Of a stretch of 64,000 nt of DNA, positions 25,628-36,098 are shown piece by piece. How positions within the stretch are numbered: the stretch's first letter is position 1; the number at the start of each line of letters is the position of its first letter. The DNA lies in the NCBI RefSeq assembly GCF_007923445.1, contig NZ_VOJI01000007.1, positions 160,399-224,398 of the forward strand, in the 5' to 3' direction. The notes under the pieces were generated by a model. The model saw only the letters and a list, made by a program, of their open reading frames with translations, ran no database searches and was not told where the DNA came from. This stretch comes from Puniceibacterium confluentis (GTDB lineage Bacteria > Pseudomonadota > Alphaproteobacteria > Rhodobacterales > Rhodobacteraceae). A program made the translations under genes and the position numbers.

Positions 25628-25790
25628 CCGTCGCTGTTATTGGATAGCAGGGCAACGCCGGCCAGAACGGGATGATCATGGGGCCCGGCTGGCGCCTGGA
25701 GAATCGCCCGCGTCGCGCCCGCGCGCGGTAGTCGAAAGGCGGCAGGACATGTCTGCCCTGTGACACTGATCACTTGAAAGGAGTCTCGCG

Positions 25791-27470
25791 ATGAAACGTT
25801 TGCTGCTGGGTTCGGTTGCCGCATTGGCCCTGGCCGGAACCGCCTGGGCCGAAAGTGATGCGCTGATCATCGGGAACTCCGATTATTCGGTGCTGGAGCG
25901 GCTGACCGGCGCCGATGGCGTGCTGTCGGCAACCGCGCCGCTCGAGCGCGAGGGCTTTCAGGTGGTCGCGATCGGGCAGGCAACGGCCAACCAGATGCAG
26001 AACGGCTTTGACCGATTCCTGTCCGGGTTGTCGCCGCGCACCGACCGGGTGGCCGTCGTGTTGTCAGGACGATTTGTGCACACGAGCACCGACAGTTATC
26101 TTCTGCCGGTCGAAATGTCCGCTCCTCTGGACGATGCTGCGGTGCTGCGTGACGGCCTGCCACTGAGCCAGGTCATGGCGGTGCTGGGCAGCTACCCCGG
26201 ACAGGCGCTGCTGCTGCTGGGCATCGGCGATTCGGGGCGATTCAGCGGGCGCTTTGTGACCGGTGGCCTCGGCGATCTGGTGGTGCCGCAGGGGGTGAGC
26301 GTGTTGCAGGGGCCGGCGGCGGATGTGGCCCGGTTCGTGCGCAATGATCTGGGGGCACGTGGCGAGCGCGTGCTCGAGTCGGGCGTGGCCGCGGGATTGA
26401 AGCTGAGCGGCTATGCGCCCCGGGACTATGTGTTTGTGAACAACTCGGCGGCGGTGCCCTCGGCGCGGCCTGCGCCGCAGCCGGTCATCACCCCGGCACC
26501 TGCGGCGTTGGGGGCTTCGGACGATGCGCTGTGGAATTCGGTGCGGCAACGCGATGATGTGGCCGGGTATCGCAACTATCTGGCGGCTTTCCCGCGCGGC
26601 GCCCACGCCAGCGATGCACGCGCCCGGATTTCCGCCATCGAAGCCGAACCGTTCCGCGATGCGCGTCTTGGCGAAGAGGCGCTGAACCTCGATCGGGATG
26701 CGCGGCGCGAAATTCAGCGCGATCTGTCGCTGCTCGACTTCAATACCCGGGGCATTGACGGCATCTTTGGTCCGGGCAGCCGCGCGGCTGTGCAGAAATG
26801 GCAGGCGCAGAACGGCTTTGCCGCCTCGGGGTTTCTCAACCGCGAACAAATCGCCCGGCTGGACGGACAGGCCGAACGCCGCGCGGGCGAGCTTGAGGCC
26901 GAGGCGCGGGCGCGTCAGATCGAACAGGAACGGCTGGACCGCGCTTATTGGAACGAGACCGGGGCGCGCGGCGATGCGACCGGCCTGCGTGCCTATCTCA
27001 AGCGGTATCCGGACGGGGTTTTCGCCGAACTGGCACAGGAACGGTTGCGGGGGTTCGAGGACGAACAGCGCCGTCAGGCCGCGGCCCGGGACCGCGAGGC
27101 CTGGGATCAGGCGCGCGCCAATGGGTCGGTGGCGGCCTATGACAGCTATCTCAACGCGTTCCCGAACGGCGCCTTTGCCGAGCAGGCAAAAGTCGAAATC
27201 GACGCCCGGCAGGTTCCCTCTGCCAAATCGCAGGCGCAGGCCCGCGCCGAAGCCTCCGAGGCGGCGCTGAACCTCAATGTCGTGGCGCGGCGGCTGGCCG
27301 AAAACCGGCTGGAATCGCTGGGGCTGAAGCCGGGCGAGGTCGACGGGGTGTTCGACGAAAAGACCCGCCGCGCCATCCGCCGCTATCAGGACGCGCGCAG
27401 TCTGGATGTCACCGGGTATCTGGATCAGGTGACGGTTGTGCGCCTGCTGGCGGATTCGCTGCTGCGCTAG
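25791..27470 (+). CDS. Caspase-like (p20 fold, degenerate) protein with two peptidoglycan-binding domains
   Basis: A 559-residue exported protein (signal peptide 1-20, cleavage after AWA). Residues 22-215 resemble the p20 fold of metacaspase-like proteins (ALIIGNSDYSVLERL, then RVAVVLSGRFVHT), but the catalytic H-G and C positions are absent: the GHG motif is replaced by SGRF (92-95) and the DxC strand reads LLGIGDSGR. Two PG_binding_1 domains follow (about 300-355 and 495-555, with IDGIFGPGSRAAVQKWQ and VDGVFDEKTRRAIRRYQ). The middle repeats YRNYLAAFPRGAHA, LRAYLKRYPDGVFA and YDSYLNAFPNGAFA are Sel1/tetratricopeptide-like. Probably a structural or binding protein at the cell wall. Confidence 0.75.
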   Translation: MKRLLLGSVAALALAGTAWAESDALIIGNSDYSVLERLTGADGVLSATAPLEREGFQVVAIGQATANQMQNGFDRFLSGLSPRTDRVAVVLSGRFVHTSTDSYLLPVEMSAPLDDAAVLRDGLPLSQVMAVLGSYPGQALLLLGIGDSGRFSGRFVTGGLGDLVVPQGVSVLQGPAADVARFVRNDLGARGERVLESGVAAGLKLSGYAPRDYVFVNNSAAVPSARPAPQPVITPAPAALGASDDALWNSVRQRDDVAGYRNYLAAFPRGAHASDARARISAIEAEPFRDARLGEEALNLDRDARREIQRDLSLLDFNTRGIDGIFGPGSRAAVQKWQAQNGFAASGFLNREQIARLDGQAERRAGELEAEARARQIEQERLDRAYWNETGARGDATGLRAYLKRYPDGVFAELAQERLRGFEDEQRRQAAARDREAWDQARANGSVAAYDSYLNAFPNGAFAEQAKVEIDARQVPSAKSQAQARAEASEAALNLNVVARRLAENRLESLGLKPGEVDGVFDEKTRRAIRRYQDARSLDVTGYLDQVTVVRLLADSLLR

Positions 27471-27490
27471 GGATCGCCGGGCAGGACCCC

Positions 27491-27532
27491 GGACCCCCGG
27501 CTTCGTCTACGACTGCGACAGGCCGGGGGTCC
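27491..27532 (+). repeat. Inverted repeat downstream of the caspase-like gene
   Basis: GGACCCCCGGC (27491-27501) and GCCGGGGGTCC (27522-27532) are perfect inverted 11-mers with a 20-base loop. They sit just past the caspase-like stop and could fold into a transcription-end structure, although no T-run follows. Confidence 0.65.
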
Positions 27533-27586
27533 CAGGCGGAGGGTCCCCGAGAGGCCGCACACTTGGACAAATTGGCGGTCTGCGCA

Positions 27587-27615
27587 AAGAAAAAGCCACC
27601 CCGGCAGGGTGGCTT
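27587..27615 (-). terminator. Rho-independent terminator for rpmJ
   Basis: On the minus strand AAGCCACCC, loop TGCCG and GGGTGGCTT form a stem followed by TTTCTTTG. It lies 28 bases past the rpmJ stop, as expected for a monocistronic ribosomal-protein gene. Confidence 0.8.
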
Positions 27616-27642
27616 GATCAAATTCCAGTCGTCTGGACCGGT

Positions 27643-27768
27643 TCAGCCCTGGCGGGCCTTGAACCGCGGCTGTGTCTTGTTGATGACATAGACACGGCCC
27701 TTGCGGCGCACAACGCGGCAGTCGCGGTGGCGGCTCTTGAGAGAGCGGAGCGAGTTCTTGACCTTCAT
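27643..27768 (-). CDS. rpmJ: Ribosomal protein bL36 (zinc-independent form)
   Basis: A 41-residue protein starting [17 protein letters not shown] and ending [12 protein letters not shown], which is the bL36 pattern. Only a single Cys remains, so the CxxC...C...H zinc ribbon of classic bL36 is missing (the C-minus paralogue). AGGAGAG lies six bases before the ATG at 27768; the longer in-frame reading to 27852 would run into the tRNA end. It sits alone between a terminator and tRNA-Val. Confidence 0.93.
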   Translation of the reverse strand: MKVKNSLRSLKSRHRDCRVVRRKGRVYVINKTQPRFKARQG

Positions 27769-27851
27769 GTCGGTCTCTCCTCTTTCGCGGCGCGCGAGCG
27801 CCTTGCAGGTTGCGGGCACTCTGACCCGACGGGCCAGAGCAGGTGATCTCA

Positions 27852-27926
27852 TGGTGGGCGGTACAAGGATCGAACTTGTGACCCCTTCGATGTCAACGAA
27901 GTGCTCTACCGCTGAGCTAACCGCCC
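27852..27926 (-). tRNA. tRNA-Val (anticodon GAC)
   Basis: The minus strand gives a 75-base cloverleaf: acceptor GGGCGGT paired with ACCGCCC, D-arm GCTC-AGCGGTA-GAGC, anticodon arm CTTCG-TTGACAT-CGAAG with anticodon GAC, and T-arm ACAAG-TTCGATC-CTTGT. Discriminator A and an encoded CCA end (27854-27852) are present. Confidence 0.96.
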
Positions 27927-28070
27927 ATGACCGCCGTGAACATACGCCCCATCGTCGAATGGAGCGCGTAAATCCGCGCCGGTTCGGGTCCTATAAAAGG
28001 AGTCGCAGGCAGGATCAAGGGCTTTTGGCATCGGAAAAAATCGGTTTATGTTGTGCTCAAAGGAGCTGTG

Positions 28071-28931
28071 ATGCCGAAGGTCGCCTTTCATCTCTACCGC
28101 CCGGAGGTCAACACCTCCTGCGTGGTCTTTGCCTCGCCGCACAGCGGGCGGGATTATCCGTGGTCCTTCCTGCGGCATACCCTGCTGGACGAACATGCGA
28201 TTCGCTCCTCCGAGGATGCCTATGTCGACCGGCTGTTCGACTGTGCGCCGCAGTTCGGAGCGCCGTTTCTCAAGGCCGGGGCGCCGCGGGCCTTTGTTGA
28301 TCTCAACCGCAGTTGCGACGAACTGGACCCGGCATTGATCGAAGGCTTGCGCCGGTCCGGGCACAATCCACGTGTGGCCAGCGGTCTGGGGGTGGTGCCC
28401 CGGGTGGTGGCCAATGGCCGCGCAATCTACCGCGGAAAACTGGCGATGGCCGAGGCGGACCGGCGGATCGAGCAATATTGGCGCCCTTATCATCGGGAAG
28501 TGCAGCATTTGCTGGACTGTGCGCATCAGCAGTTCGGCGAGGCGATTCTGGTGGATTGCCATTCGATGCCGCACGAAGCGGTCGACGGCATCGTCCGCGG
28601 CGGCGCCCAGCGTCCCGACATCGTGATCGGTGACCGCTTTGGGGCCTCGGCGGATGGGGCGATTGTTGACCGGATCGAGGCGGCCTTTGCCGGTGCCGGA
28701 CTGGTTGTGGCGCGCAACGCGCCCTTTGCCGGTGCCTATATCGCGCAGGCCTATGGCCGTCCGTCACGCAACCAGCATGCCATCCAGATCGAGATCGACC
28801 GGGCGATCTACATGGACGAGGAACTGATTCGGCCAAACGCACATTTCCACGCCTTCCGGCGGCTGTTGCGCGGCGTCATTGCCGAGATTGCCGCCATTGG
28901 CCACCGCGAACAGCGGCTGGCGGCGGAATAG
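28071..28931 (+). CDS. N-formylglutamate amidohydrolase
   Basis: A 286-residue enzyme that hydrolyses N-formylglutamate to glutamate and formate (last step of one histidine-degradation route), or an N-formyl/N-acyl amino-acid amidase of the same family. Conserved segments are FASPHSGRDYP near the N terminus and VDCHSMPHE. RVIYRG-like VVANGRAIYRGKLAMAEADRR is also typical. AAAGGAG lies five bases before ATG 28071. No hut genes are adjacent, so the pathway assignment is inference. It is not close to any other gene on the same strand. Confidence 0.87.
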   Translation: MPKVAFHLYRPEVNTSCVVFASPHSGRDYPWSFLRHTLLDEHAIRSSEDAYVDRLFDCAPQFGAPFLKAGAPRAFVDLNRSCDELDPALIEGLRRSGHNPRVASGLGVVPRVVANGRAIYRGKLAMAEADRRIEQYWRPYHREVQHLLDCAHQQFGEAILVDCHSMPHEAVDGIVRGGAQRPDIVIGDRFGASADGAIVDRIEAAFAGAGLVVARNAPFAGAYIAQAYGRPSRNQHAIQIEIDRAIYMDEELIRPNAHFHAFRRLLRGVIAEIAAIGHREQRLAAE

Positions 28932-29016
28932 ACCGGCAGGACCTGCCGCCAGTGTCCTTTCGACAGGCCACTTGGTGGCCGGATCGAGCCCGGCGGTTCG
29001 CTGCGCGGGGTCCGGC

Positions 29017-30006
29017 CTAGAGGCCCAATTTCTGCAACGCCCTGTCAAGGGGTTCCGGGTCGTCGATCTGGAGCCGCACAGGCAGGGTAAGAACCTTCAT
29101 GCGGAAGGAGTCGGGCAGGCGCACGGCGTCTTTCTCGGTGGTGACCATTTGTGCCCCCAGCGCCTTGGCCTCGGTTTCCAGCCGGGTCATCAGCGCCGAG
29201 GTCAGCGGCTGGTGATCCTCCAGCGGCTCGGCCCGGACCAGAACCGCGCCGAGATCCTGCAATGTCGCAAAAAATTTCGCCGGGTGGCCGATGCCGGCAA
29301 AGGCCAGTGCGCGCAGGCCCTGCCAGTCCATCCCGGTGCGCAGCGGGGCCAGGTGGCCGGTCAGGTGCGGCACTGTCACCCGGTCCCCCCAGGTGGCCCT
29401 GAAATTGGCCTGCGCCGGGGCGGGGCCGACCGACAGCAGCAGGTCGGCGCGGGCCAGCCCGGGTCCGATGGGTTCGCGCAGCGGCCCGGCCGGCAGGCAC
29501 AGCCCGTTTCCAAAGCCCACTGCCGCGTCGACCACGATCACCGAAAGATCCTGGTGCAGCGACGGGTTCTGAAAGCCGTCGTCCATCACGATCAGCCCGG
29601 CACCCGCAGCCACCGCCGCGCGCGCGCCGGCAGCGCGGTCGCGCGAGATCCAGGTCGGGGCAAACGCCGCCAGCAGCAACGGTTCGTCCCCGACATCGCC
29701 CGCATCGTGCCGCGCGGCGTCGACCTGCACCGGCCCCGCCAGCCGCCCGCCGTGCCCGCGCGAGACGACATGTGCCGCAACCCCGCGCGCGGCCAGCATC
29801 TGCAACAGGGCGATGACCGTGGGGGTCTTGCCGGTGCCGCCCGCGTTCAGGTTGCCGACGCAGATTACCGGGACCGGCATCCGCACCCCGGGCTGGCGCA
29901 GTCGCCGCGCCGTCGCGGCGGCGGTGAGGCGCCCCAGAGGGGCCAGCAGCCGCGCCCTCCAGTCCAGCGCCCGGGGGCCGGTGTTCCAGAATTGCGGAGC
30001 CTGCAT
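29017..30006 (-). CDS. lpxK: Tetraacyldisaccharide 4'-kinase
   Basis: A 329-residue lipid A pathway kinase that adds the 4'-phosphate to lipid A disaccharide at the inner membrane. The P-loop is [16 protein letters not shown] (about residue 50), followed by the typical SRGHGG. The Mg/ATP segment [21 protein letters not shown] is intact, as is late [11 protein letters not shown]. The start at 30006 gives a one-base overlap (TGATG) with the upstream WaaA-like gene. Both genes and the DUF4170 gene form one minus-strand operon. Confidence 0.94.
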   Translation of the reverse strand: MQAPQFWNTGPRALDWRARLLAPLGRLTAAATARRLRQPGVRMPVPVICVGNLNAGGTGKTPTVIALLQMLAARGVAAHVVSRGHGGRLAGPVQVDAARHDAGDVGDEPLLLAAFAPTWISRDRAAGARAAVAAGAGLIVMDDGFQNPSLHQDLSVIVVDAAVGFGNGLCLPAGPLREPIGPGLARADLLLSVGPAPAQANFRATWGDRVTVPHLTGHLAPLRTGMDWQGLRALAFAGIGHPAKFFATLQDLGAVLVRAEPLEDHQPLTSALMTRLETEAKALGAQMVTTEKDAVRLPDSFRMKVLTLPVRLQIDDPEPLDRALQKLGL

Positions 30007-31217
30007 CAGCGCGCCTCCAGCCGGTCGAGCCGGTCCGTGACAAGATCGACCACCCGGTCGGTCATCGCCGCCCCGGCCGAGATAATGTCCCAACCGGCAT
30101 GCGCCATCGCCGCTGCCCTGTCCGGGGCGATCAGTTGCGACACCGCGGCCGTCAGGGAATCCACGTCATTGACGATCCGCGCGGCACCGGCTTCGGCCAG
30201 GCGCGAGTAGCTGGCAAGGTGGCGTCCGACCGCGGGGCCATACAGGATGGCCGAGCCAAGGGCGGCAGCCTCGAGCGGGTCGTGGCCCTGATGGCCCGAC
30301 ACCAGCGATCCGCCCATGTAGGCGAGCGGGGACAGGCGATACCACAGGCCCAGTTCCTCGGGGCCTGAAGTCAGCACGATCTGGGTGTTCTCGTCCGGCA
30401 TCTCGCCGGCATCCCAATGGCAGACGCGGAAACCTGCGGCACCGACCTGGGCCAGGATGGAGCTGTTTTCGGCGGCACTGCCCGGCACCAGCACCAGCAG
30501 GAGTCGGTGCGCCAGACGCGAGGCGCGGCCATGGGTGCGCAGGATCACCCCGACTTCGTCGGGATGTGCGCGGGCAGCCAGCCAGACCGGGCGCCCGACC
30601 AGCAATGCCGCCAGCTCCTCGTGCAGGCGGAGCGAGCAGTCGAGCGGCACCGCGGCTTCGGTCAGGGGGCCGGCGGTGACAATGTTTTCGGCAGCAAGCC
30701 CCATGCGGCGCAGGCGGCGTTCAGCGGGCTCGTCGGTGGCGAGGATGGTGTCGAACAGACTCAGGGTTACCGGCGCAAGGTCGGGCATCCAGCGCATCGC
30801 CGGGGTGGTCCAGTCACGGTCATCGGCGTCGATCAGGGTCAGTCGGCAGCCGCGCTCTGCGGCCATGTGCAACAGCGCGGGGCGCAGGGCGTGGCTGGTC
30901 CAAAGCCCGAGGTCGGGCGTCCAGTGTTCAAGAAAGGCGGTGATGTCGCTGACGTTTTCCTGCGGCAGCGCGTCAGAGATCATGCCCGGTTCCGTGGTCG
31001 GGTCCGGGCCGGTGGTCAGCACCGCAAGGTCCGGGCGCTGCTGGCGGATCCGTTGACAGATCGAGATCAGGGCCCGCTGGCGCGGCAAGCTGTCGGCATG
31101 CACCCACAGCAATCGCCCGGGCGGGCGTGCGCCCCGGTTCCGCGCCAGCGGAGTGCTGGTGGCGCGGTCCCGGTTCAGAGCCAGATACGCCTGTAAGCTA
31201 ATGCGTTTGCGGGGCAA
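30006..31217 (-). CDS. WaaA/KdtA-like glycosyltransferase, missing the canonical catalytic Glu
   Basis: A 403-residue protein in the position normally held by the Kdo transferase waaA, next to lpxK. The two GT-B domains are recognisable (for example [19 protein letters not shown] and [25 protein letters not shown], the latter close to the WaaA C-terminal motif). The N-terminal W-x-H-A-x-S-x-G-E motif, whose Glu is the catalytic base in WaaA, instead reads [11 protein letters not shown] (38-48), with Arg near the Glu position. The N-terminal membrane anchor is also absent. It may be a non-Kdo transferase or inactive; WaaA activity should not be assumed. Confidence 0.7.
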   Translation of the reverse strand: MPRKRISLQAYLALNRDRATSTPLARNRGARPPGRLLWVHADSLPRQRALISICQRIRQQRPDLAVLTTGPDPTTEPGMISDALPQENVSDITAFLEHWTPDLGLWTSHALRPALLHMAAERGCRLTLIDADDRDWTTPAMRWMPDLAPVTLSLFDTILATDEPAERRLRRMGLAAENIVTAGPLTEAAVPLDCSLRLHEELAALLVGRPVWLAARAHPDEVGVILRTHGRASRLAHRLLLVLVPGSAAENSSILAQVGAAGFRVCHWDAGEMPDENTQIVLTSGPEELGLWYRLSPLAYMGGSLVSGHQGHDPLEAAALGSAILYGPAVGRHLASYSRLAEAGAARIVNDVDSLTAAVSQLIAPDRAAAMAHAGWDIISAGAAMTDRVVDLVTDRLDRLEAR

Positions 31218-31220
31218 GGC

Positions 31221-31460
31221 CTATCCCAGTTCCTCGGTCCCGGAGACCGCGGTTTCCTCGTCGCGCAGCCGGTGAAGGTGCGCAATGAAATACCGCATAT
31301 GTGCATTGTCCACGGTGCGCTGCGCCTCGGACTTCCAGGCGGCGTATGCGGTGTCGTAGCTTGGGAAAATGCCAACAATGTGAATGTCTTCGACGTTCCT
31401 GAACTGATTTTTGTCCGGGCTCACAAGTTCGCCCCCAAACACGAGATGCAGCCGCTGCAT
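31221..31460 (-). CDS. DUF4170 domain-containing protein
   Basis: A 79-residue protein starting MQRLHLVFGGELVSPDK with HIVGIFPSYDTAYAAWKSEAQRTVDNAHMRYFIAHL, the DUF4170 pattern. These proteins are widespread in alphaproteobacteria beside lpxK/waaA genes. The second ATG (31460) is chosen because AGGA has a six-base gap to it, while the first (31466) is directly adjacent. It is three bases from the WaaA-like start, so cotranscribed. Function unknown; a role in lipid A synthesis or its control is suggested only by position. Confidence 0.85.
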   Translation of the reverse strand: MQRLHLVFGGELVSPDKNQFRNVEDIHIVGIFPSYDTAYAAWKSEAQRTVDNAHMRYFIAHLHRLRDEETAVSGTEELG

Positions 31461-31764
31461 GGGCATTCCTTTCCGCTGGTGTCGACGGTCCTCCGAGCCT
31501 TAGCGATCCCCGGGGCGAGGTCAAGCGAGCAGGCGGACTCATTGCGCTGTATCTGTCGCCGTTCGGTGCGGGCCTGGGCAAGTGCCCGGTAGAGCGCCGG
31601 TATCCGGCGGGCGCGACCTGCACCCGACACCAATCTTTTGCCTTTCCCTGCGCGCGGAATCACCCTATACGCGCGCATTCACCCAATACAGGTGGACTCC
31701 ACGGGCCCTGCTGGACGACATCCCGGCCTGCGCCATCACCCCTAACCTTTCAAAGGAGATCCCG
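31461..31764. other. Divergent intergenic region between the DUF4170-lpxK operon and rpsO
   Basis: These 304 bases contain the promoters of the lipid A operon (minus) and rpsO (plus). A possible rpsO promoter is a TATACG hexamer at about 31669 with a weak TTTCCC box 17 bases before it. The strong AAAGGAGAT ribosome site of rpsO lies at the right edge. No ORF or RNA gene is visible. Confidence 0.45.
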
Positions 31765-32034
31765 ATGTCGATCACTGCCGAAGAAAAAGCCCGCCTGATC
31801 AAGGAATTCGCGACCAAAGAAGGCGACACCGGTTCGTCCGAAGTCCAGGTCGCCATTCTGACCTCGCGTATCTCGACTTTGACCGAGCACTTCAAGACCC
31901 ACAAGAAGGACAACCACTCTCGTCGTGGCCTTCTGATGATGGTTGCGCAGCGCCGCAAGCTGCTGGACTACACCAAGTCCAAGGACGAGGCCCGGTATCA
32001 GGACCTGATCACCCGTCTCGGCATCCGCCGCTAA
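31765..32034 (+). CDS. rpsO: Ribosomal protein uS15
   Basis: An 89-residue protein with the uS15 signature [38 protein letters not shown] and the C-terminal [22 protein letters not shown]. It binds the 16S central domain and is normally autoregulated by its own mRNA. ATG 31765 follows AAAGGAGAT closely. A strong terminator follows. The usual downstream pnp gene is not present here; the next gene is the dienoyl-CoA reductase. Confidence 0.97.
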   Translation: MSITAEEKARLIKEFATKEGDTGSSEVQVAILTSRISTLTEHFKTHKKDNHSRRGLLMMVAQRRKLLDYTKSKDEARYQDLITRLGIRR

Positions 32035-32128
32035 GCCTGCGGGCGCGTTCCGGCGGCTCCAGGCCCCGGGACAGCATATCCTACGTTGCACCCGGCGCTT
32101 TGACGCAAGTCGCCGTCCGGGTTGATTG

Positions 32129-32162
32129 AAAATCCCCCTGATTTTTCAGGGGGATTTTTTTT
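32129..32162 (+). terminator. Rho-independent terminator of rpsO
   Basis: A 13-bp stem (AAAATCCCCCTGA, TTTT loop, TCAGGGGGATTTT) ends in an extended T-run to about 32162. It is roughly 95 bases after the rpsO stop. Confidence 0.9.
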
Positions 32163-32293
32163 CGGCACCCGTCGTGACGCGGCCTGTCACCCGTGTGGCG
32201 GCTGCATATCGCGCCATTGATCTGCCTGAACGCGGTTCGGGACGGCGGGGGTCAAAGGTTCGGCAGGGGCTCTGACGCCACGTTTGGCGGTGA

Positions 32294-34372
<2,079 letters not shown>

Positions 34373-34686
34373 CCGGCAGGCCCGCACCGTCGGCAATGTC
34401 CTACGAGGACGCGGCACCCGTCACCCGTGGTGACGGACGCGATGATCCGAGGGATGTCGCGCACGGCACCTGATCCGGAATCGCAAGGTTGCAGGCGTGC
34501 TTGTAACCTCTGCCGACAGAAATGCCACATCCAGTTCCCCGGTCTCCTGGAGCGGGTGGGCCTGTCGGCTGTTTCGCAATGCCAGACACTGGAGGCAATG
34601 ACCGCTGTATTGTCCCCCCTGCGCCGCTTTTGTGCCTTCATTCCGGATCATAGAGATCCTGGAACAGAGTGCTTAAGGAGTTGCCT
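34373..34686. other. Intergenic region between fadH and LysR genes
   Basis: These 314 bases carry a perfect hairpin CCGTCACC, CGT loop, GGTGACGG (34418-34436) about 45 bases after fadH; it lacks a T-run. The rest holds no convincing ORF. The promoter and possible operator of the LysR gene should lie near its right edge; AAGGAG precedes its ATG. Confidence 0.5.
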
Positions 34687-35592
34687 ATGGATCGCCTGAC
34701 GGAAATGGAAGCCTTTGCCACGGTCGTTGACCAGGGCGGCTTCACTGACGCCGCCAAAAAGATGGGTATCTCGAAGTCCGCCGTGTCCAAGCATGTCTCC
34801 TCGCTTGAGGCCCGTCTTGGTGCCCGGCTGCTGAACCGCACCACCCGCCGTGTCAGCCCGACCGAGATCGGACTGGCCTATTACGACCGCGCCCGTCGGG
34901 TGCTCAACGATGCCGGCGAAGCCGACGCACTGGTCACGTCCATGCAGTCCGCGCCATCGGGGCTGCTGCGGATTTCCGTGGCAACGGATTTCGGCGTGAA
35001 CCACCTGAGCCCTGTCCTGGGCGATTTCCTCGCCGAGTTTCAGGACATCACCGTGAACATGGTGTTGAACAATCGCTATGTAGAGCTGATTTCCGAAGGC
35101 TTCGACATGGCCGTGCGCATCGGCGAGCTGGAAGACAGCACGCTGCGGGCCCGCAAGCTGACCGAAACAACCAAGCGGATGATCGCCTCGCCGGGGTATT
35201 TCGAGAAATTCGGCCGACCGCAAAAGATCGACGATCTCAACGAACACAAACTGCTGCATTATTCCAATCAGGCCAGCGGCAACGTCTGGAAGGTGACCGC
35301 ACCCTCGGGCGAAAAGCGCCAGATCCGCACTGCCGGCTGGCTGTCGGTCAATGACGGGCAATCACTGCTGAATGCCTGCGTCGCCGGGCTTGGCATCGCT
35401 TACCTTCCGTCCTTTCTCTATGCCGATGCCATGGAAAAGGGACTGGTCCAGGACGCGATTCCCGACCTGCCGACCGAGACGCAGGGCATCTATGCAGTGT
35501 ACCCGCCGGGCCGGTTCACCCAGCCCAAGGTGCGTGCCTTTATCGATTTTCTGGTTCAGGCCTTTGCCGAAAAGGGCCCCGTCGACTGGTAA
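34687..35592 (+). CDS. LysR family transcriptional regulator
   Basis: A 301-residue regulator. The winged helix lies at residues 1-60 (EAFATVVDQGGFTDAAKKMGISKSAVSKHVSSLEARLGARLLNRTTRRV), followed by the periplasmic-binding-like effector domain (RISVATDFGVNHLSPVLGDFLAEF). It resembles the aminoethylphosphonate/DsdC-like AaeR-type group with 'NRTTRRVSPTEIGLAYYDRA'. ATG 34687 follows AAGGAG closely; six codons earlier is also in frame. It lies after fadH but with 314 bases between, so control of fadH is possible but unproved. A clear terminator follows. Confidence 0.9.
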   Translation: MDRLTEMEAFATVVDQGGFTDAAKKMGISKSAVSKHVSSLEARLGARLLNRTTRRVSPTEIGLAYYDRARRVLNDAGEADALVTSMQSAPSGLLRISVATDFGVNHLSPVLGDFLAEFQDITVNMVLNNRYVELISEGFDMAVRIGELEDSTLRARKLTETTKRMIASPGYFEKFGRPQKIDDLNEHKLLHYSNQASGNVWKVTAPSGEKRQIRTAGWLSVNDGQSLLNACVAGLGIAYLPSFLYADAMEKGLVQDAIPDLPTETQGIYAVYPPGRFTQPKVRAFIDFLVQAFAEKGPVDW

Positions 35593-35623
35593 TGTATTTC
35601 CCCAGCCTGTTCAGGCAGCCTCG

Positions 35624-35653
35624 CGCCCCGGTTCGTTTCCGGGGCGTTTTTTT
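35624..35653 (+). terminator. Rho-independent terminator of the LysR gene
   Basis: CGCCCCGG, loop TTCGTTT and CCGGGGCG form an 8-bp stem followed by seven T residues, 30 bases after the LysR stop. Confidence 0.88.
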
Positions 35654-35738
35654 GTCGACATCGTGGTGCCGCCAGCCCCGCCGACAGGGGTGCGTCGCCG
35701 CGATTGCGCCGCATCGCGTTGCGGCCTAAACCGGCACC

Positions 35739-36092
35739 ATGCGCGTGATCGAAAACATCATCAGCGACCGGGGATCTAAATACGCGGTTTCCGGTGCGCC
35801 CTGCGGGTCGGAGTCCGAGGCGAAAGCGCTGATCCGGGAACTCACCCGGCGCAAGAAATTCGCCAAGGCGACGCACAACACCTGGGGGCTGATCGCCGCC
35901 GGGGTGCCCATCAAGAACGACGACGGCGAGAGCGGCGCCGGAATGGTCATCCTGCGGATGCTGGAACGCGCAGAGTTGCAGGACCATCTGGTGGTTGTGA
36001 CGCGCTGGTACGGCGGCAAACATCTGGGTGGTGACAGGTTTCGCCACGTGCAGGAGGCGGTCCGCCTGTATCTGCAGGATCTGGACGGCTGA
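35739..36092 (+). CDS. Short IMPACT/UPF0029 (YigZ N-terminal) family protein
   Basis: A 117-residue protein covering just the IMPACT N-terminal domain; the hallmark TRWYGGKHLGGDRFRHVQEAVRLYL is clear, and SGAGMVILRMLERAEL precedes it. Full-length YigZ is about 200 residues, so this is the short form, which has no C-terminal domain. The role is unknown; eukaryotic IMPACT binds GCN1. The downstream OmpA-family gene is convergent and ends at 36099, six bases away. Confidence 0.75.
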   Translation: MRVIENIISDRGSKYAVSGAPCGSESEAKALIRELTRRKKFAKATHNTWGLIAAGVPIKNDDGESGAGMVILRMLERAELQDHLVVVTRWYGGKHLGGDRFRHVQEAVRLYLQDLDG

Positions 36093-36098
36093 GCGCGG

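Noticed and set aside
27769-27852. 28-residue N-terminal extension of bL36
   Set aside because: It overlaps the tRNA 3' end boundary; ATG 27768 has AGGAGAG and yields the normal 41 residues.
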